Shown one piece after another: positions 27,643 to 37,530 of a DNA stretch of 64,000 nt. Within the stretch, counting starts at the first letter, position 1. Each line of letters opens with the position of its first letter. Position numbers and translations under genes: made by a program. Location: contig NZ_JADVKT010000008.1 in NCBI RefSeq assembly GCF_016508255.1, positions 1 to 64,000 on the forward strand. The letters are read 5' to 3'. Below the pieces are notes generated by a model that worked only from the letters and a program-made list of their open reading frames with translations, searched no databases and had not been told where the DNA came from. Source of the DNA: Acinetobacter calcoaceticus. GTDB lineage: Bacteria; Pseudomonadota; Gammaproteobacteria; Pseudomonadales; Moraxellaceae.

Positions 27643-28503
27643 TCACAACAGATATTCTTGTAGTTCTTTTTCAATCGTTTCACTAATCAACGTTGAATAG
27701 TCACTATCCTTAGTATCTAAATGACGCATTAACCACACATCTTGTTTTAAAGTTTGCTCAGGTATTGGTACTAAACCCGAAGCCTTTGCAACAAAACAAG
27801 GCAGGGCTGTAACTCCTTGTCCTTCAATGACTGCTCGTAGTTGCGAGTGCATGTTATCAAAAGACAAAGCAGGAGCTGCATCTTGAGTGAGTTCACGCAT
27901 CCATTGTGCTAAGAAAGTATATTGAAGACTTCTGTCCCAACCAATTATACGATGATTCAGTAAATCCTCATCCATTTCAGCCCGCTCTGTGAAACTGGCG
28001 AGATAATCTTTACTACAATAAAGCCCATACTCTAATTGGCCAAGACGTCGAATAATGTAGCGCCCACTTTCTGGACGAACAAGTCGAAGAATAATGTCAG
28101 CTTCCCGTCGGGAAAAATCAACAGGAACGACACTCGTTGAGATTTCTAATTGTAAATCTGGATGCTTCAATTGCAATGCTGTTAGCTTTGACTGAAGCAA
28201 CTGCTGCCCGATTAACTCAGGTAAAGCAATGCGGAACAGTGATTGTTGTCCTTGATCGTTGTAACGCTCCATCGCTATTAAATGCTCTTCTGCTTTTTCA
28301 GCCAAAGAAAAAAAATGTTTTCCAACGTGGGTGAGTGTATAGCCATCACTGTCTCGAGAAAAAAGAATCGCATTAAGACTTTTCTCCAGTTCAGCGGCTC
28401 TGCGATGTACGGTAGAAACACTAATACCAAGCAATTTTGCACTGCGGCTCAACCCACTAGTCCGCCCTATAGCTAATAAAATTTTAGTATCGTCCCAGTT
28501 CAT
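27643..28503 (-). CDS. LysR-family regulator, divergent from phzF-like gene
   Basis: A 286-residue LysR-type regulator. The winged helix is at residues 1-60 (SAKLLGISVSTVHRRAAELEKSL, with His-Arg where most family members have Ser-Arg/Lys), followed by an effector domain (ADIILRLVRPESGRYIIRRLG). AAAGG precedes the ATG. It shares a 224-base divergent gap with the PhzF-type gene and is its probable regulator. It belongs to the LysR group often linked to small-molecule isomerases and transporters. Confidence 0.78.
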   Translation of the reverse strand: MNWDDTKILLAIGRTSGLSRSAKLLGISVSTVHRRAAELEKSLNAILFSRDSDGYTLTHVGKHFFSLAEKAEEHLIAMERYNDQGQQSLFRIALPELIGQQLLQSKLTALQLKHPDLQLEISTSVVPVDFSRREADIILRLVRPESGRYIIRRLGQLEYGLYCSKDYLASFTERAEMDEDLLNHRIIGWDRSLQYTFLAQWMRELTQDAAPALSFDNMHSQLRAVIEGQGVTALPCFVAKASGLVPIPEQTLKQDVWLMRHLDTKDSDYSTLISETIEKELQEYLL

Positions 28504-28727
28504 ACCTTTCCATATTTAAAAAATGCGTTTGCAATAAAAACTATAGTATCCCCGATGTTTAGATTTATACAATTCAAACAACCACTACAGGGACTCAAAA
28601 CTCATTATATGAGGCGACTATAAACTTTTTAGAGCTGTGATATGTGTTGCTGCAATTAAATAAGATTTTCTGGTTATGGCGGGAGCTATTTCTAAGATCA
28701 CAATGTTAATAACAAAGGAGTTGGGCC

Positions 28728-29621
28728 ATGACGACCATTTATGTGGTTGATGCATTTACCACCAGACCAAATACAGGAAATCGAGCGGGAGTTGTTTTAG
28801 AGGCTGACCATCTTACAACTCAAGAGATGCAAGATATTGCTGCATTCGCAGGGTATTCAGAAACTGCCTTTGTTTTATCACCAAAAGATCAAAGTCATGA
28901 CATACATGTTCGATATTTTACCCCTACAAATGAAGTCCCTATCTGTGGGCATGCGACGATTGCTACTCATTTTTTACGTGCAACTACAGGTCACCACTCA
29001 GACTATCCATTAATCGCAAAAACGGGGGCTGGTGATTTACCCGTTTCAATATTTGGAAGTCCTGAAGAGTTATTGGTGAAAATGACTCAAGGTCGCGTAG
29101 AGTTTTTACCACCTTTTAATGCGAGTCAACGGACTGAACTTGCAAATGCGCTGGGTGTGAGAGAAAGTGATTTTGCTGACTTGCCAATACAAGTTGTCAC
29201 GACTGGGCATTCCAAGGTGATGGTGCCCATGCTGAGCAGAAGTAAGCTTGATGGATTAATTCCAAACAATGAAAAATTGAAAGCGATTAGCGCTGAAATA
29301 GGTTGCAATGGTTTTTTCCCATTTGTCTTGGAAGGTAGTAAGCAAGAACCTATTACTTATGGTCGAATGTTCGCACCTGCAATCGGTATTAATGAAGATC
29401 CTGTAACTGGTAATGCAAATGGTCCAGCGGGAGCGTACCTTGTTCACCATGATTTAATCGAATGTGACCAGAAAGTAACTTATTGGGGTTATCAAGGCCT
29501 CGCAATACAAAAACCGGGGCGGGTTTTAGTGACAGTTGAGAAAATAAATTCAATATTACATGTCAGCATTGCAGGGCAAGCGGTTTTAGTTGGCTCAGTT
29601 TTGTACTCGGGAAAAGATTGA
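28728..29621 (+). CDS. PhzF family isomerase
   Basis: A 297-residue PhzF-like protein with the diaminopimelate-epimerase-type fold. The catalytic Glu is present at residue 45 in GYSETAF. ICGHATIATHF and the C-terminal EDPVTGNANGPAGAYL are family signatures. AAAGGAG lies about 8 bases before the ATG. PhzF itself isomerises an intermediate of phenazine synthesis, but no other phenazine genes are here, so the substrate is unknown. Control by the divergent LysR regulator is likely. Confidence 0.88.
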   Translation: MTTIYVVDAFTTRPNTGNRAGVVLEADHLTTQEMQDIAAFAGYSETAFVLSPKDQSHDIHVRYFTPTNEVPICGHATIATHFLRATTGHHSDYPLIAKTGAGDLPVSIFGSPEELLVKMTQGRVEFLPPFNASQRTELANALGVRESDFADLPIQVVTTGHSKVMVPMLSRSKLDGLIPNNEKLKAISAEIGCNGFFPFVLEGSKQEPITYGRMFAPAIGINEDPVTGNANGPAGAYLVHHDLIECDQKVTYWGYQGLAIQKPGRVLVTVEKINSILHVSIAGQAVLVGSVLYSGKD

Positions 29622-29974
29622 TTCTATTTAAGAAATTGTGACGTCTTGCGAGTAATGAAGAGATCATTTTTTATGGCTTTCAGTTACTTTAAAAAGGAAT
29701 ACAATACTTAAGCTTACTAGCTTAATGATCTATAAATATGAGTGTTTTTAAGTATTACCGTGAAATGTTCTCTAAATAAAAACATCTTGCAAATACAAGA
29801 TTTGAAAGGTGCCTTCTAAACCACTGAGGTATTTACCAATAAATTAGACTGTTGGTAAAGCATTTAAAAGTTGGTTAGTTAACTGGTTTCCTGAAGTATT
29901 GCCATTATTGGTGGTGTCGTTGTCATTCACTATATTTGTAGTGTTTTTTGATTACATCATCATTTATTTAGAAT
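29622..29974. other. Intergenic region between phzF-like gene and EamA exporter
   Basis: This 353-base gap separates convergent genes. It contains two weak hairpins (ATCTTG-CAAATA-CAAGAT at about 29791-29808 and TACCAA/TTGGTA nearby) but no good terminator. The last 100 bases have a hydrophobic open frame in places, possibly a decayed gene end, which I cannot support. Confidence 0.4.
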
Positions 29975-30856
29975 TTAGGTTAATAATCTATTTTGTTTTA
30001 TAAAAACAGGTAAACACATACCAACTAAAATCAGAGAACCACCCACTATCATATTAAAATGTAACTGTTCTTGAAGTAACCACATTGCAAAAATTGCTGC
30101 AAACACTGGTTCTAGGTTATAGATTAATACGGCTCTATTAGGGGTAGTGTAAGATTGATAATTGGTTTGTACCCAAAAAGCAATTATGGTTGAGAAAATC
30201 GCTGTAATAAATAAAGCAGTAATTAAATTAAAATTCCATGTGGTGGGAATAATATTATGACCTGTAAAATTAACAACACATGACATCACAACTGCGGTTG
30301 TAATAAGCTGCAAAATTGTCAATACCACACTGTTTTGCTGCTGGGATTGAATTTTATCAATGGCAATAATATGTATAGCTGAAAAAATAGAACCTAAAAT
30401 AACTAGAAGTTCTCCCTTTTGTAATACCCAGTCTTGCATATCGGACATCACATATATCCCGATAAGACCAAGTAGTGTGGCTATAACAATCTCCAATGAG
30501 GGGAGTTTATAAGCAATAATGCTTGTTAAAATTAATACCCAGATTACACTTAACCCCGCCAGAAAACCGGTATTTGATGCAGTCGTGAGCTCTAGACCAA
30601 ATATTAAAAAAATAAAAGAAAGACTTAAAAGAAAACCCAAAAATATACCTGAAAAAAGTGTTTTAGTTTCAATTCTTGAAAGGTCTTTCATTGCAAAAGG
30701 AAATAGTAAAATTGCAGCTAAAATAAACCGTAATGCCAAAACTGTAGAAACTGGATATTCATTGATGGCTAATTTCATGACAGGAAAGCCAATTCCCCAT
30801 CCAGCAGCAACAGTTAATAATAAGAGCTCAGCAACAATTTTTTTATTTTTAATCAC
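29975..30856 (-). CDS. EamA-family (DMT) exporter
   Basis: A 293-residue inner-membrane protein with about ten helices in two EamA repeats of the drug/metabolite transporter superfamily (AAGWGIGFPVMKLAINEYPVS near the N-terminus; YTTPNRAVLIYNLEPVFAAIFA in the second repeat). The GTG start at 30856 follows directly after the TAA of the desulfurase gene, so translation is coupled. It is the third gene of a minus-strand operon and probably exports whatever the first two genes make or handle (inference). Confidence 0.82.
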   Translation of the reverse strand: MIKNKKIVAELLLLTVAAGWGIGFPVMKLAINEYPVSTVLALRFILAAILLFPFAMKDLSRIETKTLFSGIFLGFLLSLSFIFLIFGLELTTASNTGFLAGLSVIWVLILTSIIAYKLPSLEIVIATLLGLIGIYVMSDMQDWVLQKGELLVILGSIFSAIHIIAIDKIQSQQQNSVVLTILQLITTAVVMSCVVNFTGHNIIPTTWNFNLITALFITAIFSTIIAFWVQTNYQSYTTPNRAVLIYNLEPVFAAIFAMWLLQEQLHFNMIVGGSLILVGMCLPVFIKQNRLLT

Positions 30857-32005
30857 TTAGTGCTCTTTTAATCTTTCATATGTGGTGTAGATTAAATCTA
30901 AAGCGGTATCTAGATCTTCTAAAGTTGTCCTATTTCCAAAACTTAAACGAATTGCGCTTTGACTAATTTCATCATCAAGCCCCATAGCACTAAGTACATG
31001 ACTAGGCTTTTGCTCAGATGAAAGACAGGCCGATGCACTACTTAAAGCAACTTTCATTTTGAGTTTTTTGAGTAATGTACTTGATTTAACCATTGGCAAA
31101 GAAAAATTAATTGTATTAGGAAGGCTTTGTTTTTCACAGCCATTCACAATGGCATAAGGAAAAAACTGTCGCAATTTTTTAAGAAGATATGTTTTGAGCT
31201 GTCTTTGCTGTGCAATATTGTCTTCATGTAAAGCAATAAAGAGTTCAGCCGCTTTTGCCATACCTGCTATTCCAGGTAAATTGGCTGTTCCACTTCGCAT
31301 ACCCGATTCTTGTCCGCCACCATGAATAAGTGGAGAATTCAAAATGATATCCTGCTGATTACAGTACAACACGCCCACACCTTTAGGGCCATAAAACTTA
31401 TGTGCTGAAATACTTACGAAATTAGGTTTAATATCTTTAACAGAAAAGGGGAGTTTTCCAATCCATTGAGCCGCATCGGTATGAAATAAAATATGATGGT
31501 CATGTGCAATTTGGCTGATTTCTTGAAGCGGCTGAAGCGTTCCTGTTTCGTTATTTGCAGCCATGATAGAAATGAGGCGTGTATTGGGTTGTAAAGCTGT
31601 TTTCAATGCTTGAATACAAACTTTTCCAGATTTATCAACAGGTAAGTAAGTAACTTCTACATCCTCACGTTGCTTGAGGTGTTCGCAAATATTAATCAGA
31701 CATTTATGTTCTATGCTGCTTGTAATAATATGCACAGTCCCTTGAGGTTTATAATAATCCACAACAGCGCGAATAACAGTGTTGTTTGCCTCAGATGCAC
31801 CTGAGTTAAATATAATGTGATTTGGGTCAGCATCAATCATTTGAGCAACTGTGGCTCTACATTTTTCTAAATGATGATATGCTTTGATTCCCTCGTGATG
31901 ACTGACAGAAGCAGAGTTTGCAAAGTAGTCGTGAAAGCAAGCTGTCATTGTTGACAAAACGTCGGGATCAATCGGCGTTGTCGCATTATAGTCAAGATAA
32001 ATCAT
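30857..32005 (-). CDS. Cysteine desulfurase-like PLP enzyme (NifS/IscS family)
   Basis: A 382-residue class V aminotransferase-fold enzyme that likely removes sulfur from cysteine (or selenium from selenocysteine). Visible features are YLDYNATTPID at the start, NNETGTLQP, the PLP lysine in SISAHKFYGPKGVG near residue 200, and the mobile loop with the catalytic Cys in SASACLSSEQKPSHVL near residue 325. The ATG at 32005 is preferred over an in-frame TTG at 32017. No iscU, iscR, thiI or dnd genes lie nearby. Instead it sits between an unknown gene and an exporter, so it is probably not the housekeeping IscS. Confidence 0.85.
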   Translation of the reverse strand: MIYLDYNATTPIDPDVLSTMTACFHDYFANSASVSHHEGIKAYHHLEKCRATVAQMIDADPNHIIFNSGASEANNTVIRAVVDYYKPQGTVHIITSSIEHKCLINICEHLKQREDVEVTYLPVDKSGKVCIQALKTALQPNTRLISIMAANNETGTLQPLQEISQIAHDHHILFHTDAAQWIGKLPFSVKDIKPNFVSISAHKFYGPKGVGVLYCNQQDIILNSPLIHGGGQESGMRSGTANLPGIAGMAKAAELFIALHEDNIAQQRQLKTYLLKKLRQFFPYAIVNGCEKQSLPNTINFSLPMVKSSTLLKKLKMKVALSSASACLSSEQKPSHVLSAMGLDDEISQSAIRLSFGNRTTLEDLDTALDLIYTTYERLKEH

Positions 32006-32045
32006 TGTTATACTCAAGCTTTATATATTTTGATTTAGGTATTTT

Positions 32046-32846
32046 TTAGATAAGATGAATTTCGTGATTTACTTCTGCAATTTCCCCCGTATCATCACCA
32101 AAAAATATATTAATAATTGAATGATTGATGTCTTGATTACAATCTTTGATTGCAGAAAGTGCAAAGCGCCCTTGGGTCACCTTGGTTTTGTCTGAAAGAT
32201 CAGACCAATCAATAATGATAATATTGGTCACATCAGAAAATCGTTGTTTAACTTTAGTCAGAACATCTTTGTAGTGTTGAGACATAATGGCAGGACATTT
32301 TGCTGTAAATGTATGCCCTTGGCGACGTGCCATAACAAACGAATGATTTTGATCTATTAATTTAATTTCAGTATGGGTTTCTTCTTCATTGAAAATAAAA
32401 GGACTCTCATCTTTTTTAATTATTTTTTTGATACTATCAATTGCTCTGTTTTTACTGGTTCGTTCAGAAAAAATAAGTACTTTATCTCGTTTAATCAGTT
32501 TGCTATTCGATAAAATAGATTCCAGTTCGCTAGGTAATTCTGATCTTGTTGAATCTTGCTTAGTTTCTGTTGGTAAAATTGTACAACTCTCTTCTGAACA
32601 AGCTAAACCCAGATCATCAATTAAAATGCCATAAGTGAGCTTAATGTCTCTTTGATATTTTTTTATAATCATTGAGCCAAGTGCTATGGCATCATTTAAT
32701 GTATTAATTGCAAAATCATCTGCACCAAAATTATGACTAAAATGTCCACCTTCAAGATAAATTACAGTTTTATCATTAATTTTTTGATAAATACTATCAA
32801 CGACAGTCATAACATTGCTTAAGTAATTTTTATCACATAAATTCAT
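32046..32846 (-). CDS. Hypothetical protein, first gene of the desulfurase operon
   Basis: A 266-residue soluble protein I do not recognise. Notable segments are VIYLEGGHFSHNFGADDFA near residue 29, a Cys-containing LACSEESC near residue 81, CPAIMSQHYKDVL near residue 184, and IIIDWSDLSDKTKVTQGRF near residue 210. There is no signal peptide or membrane helix. AGGAAA precedes the ATG. The desulfurase gene starts 41 bases after its stop. The conserved-looking Cys residues could accept persulfide sulfur from the desulfurase, which is speculation. Confidence 0.65.
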   Translation of the reverse strand: MNLCDKNYLSNVMTVVDSIYQKINDKTVIYLEGGHFSHNFGADDFAINTLNDAIALGSMIIKKYQRDIKLTYGILIDDLGLACSEESCTILPTETKQDSTRSELPSELESILSNSKLIKRDKVLIFSERTSKNRAIDSIKKIIKKDESPFIFNEEETHTEIKLIDQNHSFVMARRQGHTFTAKCPAIMSQHYKDVLTKVKQRFSDVTNIIIIDWSDLSDKTKVTQGRFALSAIKDCNQDINHSIINIFFGDDTGEIAEVNHEIHLI

Positions 32847-33017
32847 TTTTATTTCCTGTTCGTTATATGTATATATATATTATTAGATTACCATTTTAAC
32901 TAGAAAACCATCAGGCAAAAAATTACATTTTTATCATAATATTAGAATCAGGCTGTGAAATAAAAAACTAGGTGTGGTGTTGAAGTGTAGGAATATTTTA
33001 AAACTCAAGTAAAGAAA

Positions 33018-33047
33018 AACCGCCAACTTGTGGCGGTTTTTTTATCA
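33018..33047 (-). terminator. Bidirectional terminator after nrdB
   Basis: AACCGCCA and TGGCGGTT form a perfect stem with an ACTTG loop. T runs lie on both strands. It sits 48 bases past the nrdB stop. Confidence 0.9.
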
Positions 33048-33085
33048 ATGACACTTTATGTGTCACTTGATGATAATGCTTAAAC

Positions 33086-34369
33086 TTACCAGCTTAACGC
33101 ACCACCAGTTTGGTAGTCAGTTACGCGAGTTTCGAAGAAGTTCTTCTCTTTACGCAAGTCCATCATCTCAGACATCCACGCAAATGGGTTGGTTACACCA
33201 GCAAATTGCTCTGGTAAACCAAGCTGCGCTAAACGACGGTTACAGATGAATTTCAAATATTCTTCCATCATGCTTGCGTTCATACCTAATACACCACGTG
33301 GCATAGTGTCACGCGCATATTCGATTTCAAGCATTGTGCCTTCAACAATCATTTGAACCACTTCTTGTTGGAACTCAGCGCTCCAAAGGTGAGGGTTCTC
33401 AATCTTGATTTGGTTAATCATGTCGATACCAAAGTTCAAGTGCATAGACTCATCACGCAAGATGTATTGGAACTGCTCAGCAACACCGTTCATCTTGTTA
33501 CGACGACCCATACTCAAAATTTGAGTAAAGCCACAGTAGAAGAAGATCCCTTCAAGAACACAGTAGAACGCGATCAAGTTACGAAGTAAACGTTGGTCGT
33601 TTTCAGGTGTGCCTGTGTGGAAATTAGGATCTGTTAAAGATTGAGTATATTTCAATCCCCATGCTGCTTTACGCGCAACAGATGGAACTTCACGGTACAT
33701 GTTGAAGACTTCGCCTTCGTCCATACCTAAAGATTCGATACAGTATTGGTAAGCGTGAGTGTGAATCGCTTCTTCAAATGCTTGACGTAAGATGTACTGA
33801 CGGCATTCAGGGTTAGTAATGTGGCGGTAAATTGCCAATACCAAGTTGTTTGCAACCAAAGAGTCAGCAGTCGAGAAGAAGCCTAAAGAACGCATAACGA
33901 TCGTACGCTCATCTTCAGTTAAGCCGTTTTCAGACTTCCAAAGCGCGATGTCGAGGTTCATGTTTACTTCTTGCGGCATCCAGTGGTTTGCACACCCGTC
34001 AAGATATTTCTGCCAAGCCCACTCATATTTAAATGGAACAAGCTGATTCAAGTCTGCACGACAGTTAATCATGGCTTTGTCGTCAACTTGAACACGTTGT
34101 GCGCCCATTTCTAGCTCTTCAAGGCCAGGAGCAACATCTAAATGTTCTAAGGCTGCAGAGGCTCTAGCCACCGTATCGGAGGCAACTGTTGGTCGGACGG
34201 AATGGGTTCCAGCGGATTGTGAAGTTGCCAAGCTCTGCGATGATGACTCCGCAGAAGATACATTCTGCGAAGTAGTCGTTTTTTCCGATTGGACGGACGT
34301 AGACTTGTGTTCAGGTGCAGCCGGTTTTTGCGAATCATCTTCAAAATCGTCCCAACTAAGGATAGACAT
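33086..34369 (-). CDS. nrdB: Class Ia ribonucleotide reductase, beta (radical) subunit
   Basis: R2 subunit carrying the di-iron/tyrosyl radical used by NrdA to make deoxyribonucleotides. The 427-residue protein has a low-complexity Ser/Thr/Gln-rich N-terminal tail of about 70 residues. Metal ligands and the radical Tyr are visible in [10 protein letters not shown] (about 165), [11 protein letters not shown] (about 200) and [12 protein letters not shown] (about 307). The start at 34369 gives the conserved MSILSWDDF opening. It lies downstream of nrdA on the same strand, with a small ORF in between. Confidence 0.93.
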   Translation of the reverse strand: MSILSWDDFEDDSQKPAAPEHKSTSVQSEKTTTSQNVSSAESSSQSLATSQSAGTHSVRPTVASDTVARASAALEHLDVAPGLEELEMGAQRVQVDDKAMINCRADLNQLVPFKYEWAWQKYLDGCANHWMPQEVNMNLDIALWKSENGLTEDERTIVMRSLGFFSTADSLVANNLVLAIYRHITNPECRQYILRQAFEEAIHTHAYQYCIESLGMDEGEVFNMYREVPSVARKAAWGLKYTQSLTDPNFHTGTPENDQRLLRNLIAFYCVLEGIFFYCGFTQILSMGRRNKMNGVAEQFQYILRDESMHLNFGIDMINQIKIENPHLWSAEFQQEVVQMIVEGTMLEIEYARDTMPRGVLGMNASMMEEYLKFICNRRLAQLGLPEQFAGVTNPFAWMSEMMDLRKEKNFFETRVTDYQTGGALSW

Positions 34370-34507
34370 TTTTGTTCTCTCTTCGTTGTGTATATCTATA
34401 TTTGACATCTCTAAAACGAAGATGTCGCTACTATACGCTTTTAATGTGTAAACAAAATTAAGTTTTATTGATGTATGACCAAATTTTGTGCCTCTGGTCT
34501 CTACTCC

Positions 34508-34642
34508 CTACAACTTATTTTGCTTACGCTGTTGCTTACGTATTGTGAAAAATGCGTAAATCAATGGTATATAAAAGAAAAGAAAGGCAAAGATTAAAAC
34601 TCCAACACCAAGCATATAGTTATGGCTGAGATGAGAAAGCAT
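34508..34642 (-). CDS. Small membrane protein of 44 residues between nrdA and nrdB
   Basis: On the minus strand an ATG at 34642 opens a 44-codon frame ending with TAG. Its ribosome binding site, AAAGAGGT, lies seven bases upstream and is better than that of nrdB. The product has one hydrophobic helix (residues about 10-34, with LGVGVLIFAFLFFYIPLIYA) and a basic tail (RKQQRKQNKL), as expected for a single-pass small membrane protein with a cytosolic C-terminus. It is preceded by the nrdA terminator hairpin. I do not recognise it. A chance ORF is possible, but the layout is coherent. Confidence 0.62.
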   Translation of the reverse strand: MLSHLSHNYMLGVGVLIFAFLFFYIPLIYAFFTIRKQQRKQNKL

Positions 34643-34658
34643 AATCTTTACCTCTTTT

Positions 34659-34690
34659 AAAACTGCTCTTTAGTGAAAAAGAGCAGTTTT
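34659..34690 (-). terminator. Hairpin after nrdA
   Basis: AAAACTGCTCTTT and AAAGAGCAGTTTT form a perfect 13-base stem with a six-base loop, starting nine bases beyond the nrdA stop. The T run is part of the stem, so read-through into the small ORF and nrdB is plausible and would let nrdA be expressed above nrdB. Confidence 0.8.
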
Positions 34691-34698
34691 ATTGAATG

Positions 34699-37530
34699 TT
34701 ATTGGCAAGCTTCACAATCAGGGTTGTCGATTGAACAAGCCATTGGAACTGGAGCTGCTTGGGTAAAACCATCTTCTTCAACAGCTTCTGGTTTTTTCGC
34801 TTCTACAACAGGAGCAGCAACCGGAGCCGCTTCAACAGTCGCAGGTTTAACTGCGTTTAAAGCACCTGTGTTGATTGTAGATTTTTCAGCAGAAGTTGCG
34901 CCTAAAGCTCGGAGGTAATAAGTCGTCTTAAGACCACGTAACCATGCCATCTTGTAAGTGATGTCAAGTTTCTTACCATTCGCACCAGCGATGTAAAGGT
35001 TAAGCGACTGAGCTTGATCAATCCATTTTTGACGGCGTGATGCAGCATCAACGATCCAACGTGTATCTACTTCAAACGCAGTAGCAAAGATTGCTTTTAA
35101 TTCTTCAGGAATACGAGCAATTTTTTGTACTGAACCTTCAAAGTGTTTCAAGTCATTAACCATCACTGTGTCCCAAAGACCACGATCTTTTAATGCACGA
35201 ACGAGGTAAGGGTTAATGACAGTGAACTCACCAGACAAGTTAGATTTCACATATAAGTTCTGGAATGTTGGCTCAATAGACTGAGAAACACCACAAATGT
35301 TAGAGATGGTTGCAGTAGGAGCAATAGCCATCACGTTTGAGTTACGCATACCGTCTTTTTGAACTTTGGCACGTAACGTGTCCCAGTCTAAACGTTGAGT
35401 ACGGTCAACTTCGAACATACGTTCTGGACGAGATTTCGCAACAATTTCCAAAGAGTCGATTGGAAGGATACCTTGATCCCATAATGAACCTTTGAATGTT
35501 GAGTAAGCACCACGTTCAACAGCCAAGTTACTTGAAGTTTCAATTGCGTAGTAGCTAATCACTTCCATTGATTCATCAGCAAAATCAATAGCAGCGTCTG
35601 AACCGTAAGCCATGTTCATTTCATATAGAGCATCTTGGAAGCCCATGATACCCATACCCACAGGGCGGTGTTTCAAGTTAGAGTTTTTCGCTTGTGGTAC
35701 AGCGTAGTAGTTAATGTCGATTACGTTATCGAGCATACGCACTGCTGTCTTAATTGTGCGAGCTAACTTCTCACGGTCTAACACACCACCTTGAACGTGT
35801 TGTACAAGGTTGATCGAGCCCAAGTTACATACTGCAATTTCGTCTTGATTTGTATTCAAGGTAATTTCAGTACATAAGTTAGATGAGTGAACTACACCAA
35901 CATGTTGTTGTGGCGAACGTAAGTTACATACATCTTTGAATGTAATCCACGGGTGACCAGTTTCGAACAACATAGAAAGCATTTTGCGCCATAAGTCTTT
36001 AGCACGTACTTTCTTGTGTAGCATGTTTGTTTCTTTCGCTACAGACTCATAGTAAGCATAACGCTCAGCAAATTCAGCACCAGTTAAGTCGTGCAAGTCT
36101 GGAGTTTCAGAAGGGGTAAATAATGTCCATTCACCATCTTCAAATACACGTTGCATAAACAAGTCTGGAACCCAGTTCGCAGTGTTCATGTCGTGTGTAC
36201 GGCGGCGGTCATCACCTGTGTTTTTACGAAGTTCTAAAAACTCTTCGATGTCTAAGTGCCAAGTTTCTAAGTATGCACAAACTGCACCTTTACGCTTACC
36301 ACCTTGGTTTACTGCAACGGCTGTATCGTTCGCAACTTTCAAGAATGGAACTACACCCTGAGACTTACCGTTTGTACCCTTAATGTAAGAGTTCAAGGCA
36401 CGTACAGGTGTCCAGTCATTACCTAAACCACCAGCCCATTTAGAAAGCATTGCGTTGTCACGCATTGCGCCATAAATGTCATAGAGGTCATCGCCAATAG
36501 TTGTTAAGTAACAACTAGAAAGCTGTGGACGTAATGTACCTGAGTTAAACAGGGTAGGCGTAGAAGCCATGTAGTCGAAGCTAGACAATAAGTTATAGAA
36601 CTCGATTGCACGTTCTTCTTTATTTTGCTCATTTAAAGCAAGACCCATCGACACACGCATGAAGAATAATTGTGGTAATTCGAAGCGAACGCCGTTTGAG
36701 TGAATGAAGTAACGGTCAAATAAAGTCTGTAAACCTAAATAGGTAAACTGATTAGAGCGTTCTGGCTGAATTGCTGCTGCCAGTTTCTCTAAATCGAAAT
36801 CAAGTAAGTCCGGTGAAAGCAAGTCAAGCTCAACACCTTTTTTCAAAAAGGCTTCGAGTGCAGTGTTTTCAGGAGTATCTGTAGGTAAGCCTAAGAACGC
36901 TAAACCTGTGCTCACTAATTCACTTGAGAGCAAACGTGCAGTCACGTAAGTGTAGTTTGGTTCTTGTTCAATACGAGTACGTGTTGCCATCATCATTGTG
37001 GTAGCAATATCAGTCTCTTTTACGCCGTTATATAAGTTTTTAACGGTTTCATCGACAATAGCCTGAACGTCAATACCTTCCAAGCCTTCAGCTGCTTTAG
37101 CTACAGTTGCTTGCAATGCACTTAAATCAAGTGGTTGAAGCTGACCGTTTGCATCGGTCACTTGTAACGTAGGATGGTGGTTTGAGTTCGTTTGCTGACG
37201 AGCAGTAGTACGTTGTTCGCGGTAAATCACGTAAGCGCGGGCAACTTTCTGTTCTCCCGTACGCATTAAAGCAAGTTCAACCTGATCTTGAATTTCTTCA
37301 ATATGAATCGTACCGCCCGATGGTAAACGACGGGCGAAAGTGTTGAATACCATTTCCGTTAGTTGGGTAATACGGTCGTGAATACGGCTTGAATCCGAAC
37401 TCTGTTGACCTTCCACAGCAAGAAAAGCTTTACCAATCGCAACAGAAATTTTCTCTGCATCAAATGCAGCAACATCTCCAGTGCGTTTGATCACCTGAAT
37501 TTGACCGGGAGTCGAAGTAATTACGCTCAT
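34699..37530 (-). CDS. nrdA: Class Ia ribonucleotide reductase, alpha (catalytic) subunit
   Basis: R1 subunit that reduces ribonucleoside diphosphates. The 943-residue protein has an N-terminal ATP-cone (about 10-100) for allosteric control. The active-site Cys are in LSSCYLTTIGDD (about 338) and CNLGSIN (about 565), with the radical Cys and Glu in NLCTEITL (about 550). The C-terminal redox pair CEAC is at the end, after an Ala/Pro/Val-rich linker that is longer than in E. coli. GGAGC precedes the start by 9 bases. Its product works with NrdB, encoded just downstream. Confidence 0.95.
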   Translation of the reverse strand: MSVITSTPGQIQVIKRTGDVAAFDAEKISVAIGKAFLAVEGQQSSDSSRIHDRITQLTEMVFNTFARRLPSGGTIHIEEIQDQVELALMRTGEQKVARAYVIYREQRTTARQQTNSNHHPTLQVTDANGQLQPLDLSALQATVAKAAEGLEGIDVQAIVDETVKNLYNGVKETDIATTMMMATRTRIEQEPNYTYVTARLLSSELVSTGLAFLGLPTDTPENTALEAFLKKGVELDLLSPDLLDFDLEKLAAAIQPERSNQFTYLGLQTLFDRYFIHSNGVRFELPQLFFMRVSMGLALNEQNKEERAIEFYNLLSSFDYMASTPTLFNSGTLRPQLSSCYLTTIGDDLYDIYGAMRDNAMLSKWAGGLGNDWTPVRALNSYIKGTNGKSQGVVPFLKVANDTAVAVNQGGKRKGAVCAYLETWHLDIEEFLELRKNTGDDRRRTHDMNTANWVPDLFMQRVFEDGEWTLFTPSETPDLHDLTGAEFAERYAYYESVAKETNMLHKKVRAKDLWRKMLSMLFETGHPWITFKDVCNLRSPQQHVGVVHSSNLCTEITLNTNQDEIAVCNLGSINLVQHVQGGVLDREKLARTIKTAVRMLDNVIDINYYAVPQAKNSNLKHRPVGMGIMGFQDALYEMNMAYGSDAAIDFADESMEVISYYAIETSSNLAVERGAYSTFKGSLWDQGILPIDSLEIVAKSRPERMFEVDRTQRLDWDTLRAKVQKDGMRNSNVMAIAPTATISNICGVSQSIEPTFQNLYVKSNLSGEFTVINPYLVRALKDRGLWDTVMVNDLKHFEGSVQKIARIPEELKAIFATAFEVDTRWIVDAASRRQKWIDQAQSLNLYIAGANGKKLDITYKMAWLRGLKTTYYLRALGATSAEKSTINTGALNAVKPATVEAAPVAAPVVEAKKPEAVEEDGFTQAAPVPMACSIDNPDCEACQ

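Noticed and set aside
28728..29621. Phenazine biosynthesis cluster
   Set aside because: Only a PhzF-like protein is present; no other phenazine genes occur in the window.
30857..32005. Housekeeping IscS or DndA
   Set aside because: No iscRUA/hscBA or dndBCDE genes are adjacent, so neither assignment is supported.
32860..32885. TA-rich run upstream of the unknown operon gene as a promoter
   Set aside because: Alternating TATATA sequence gives many chance -10 matches; no -35 partner could be chosen.
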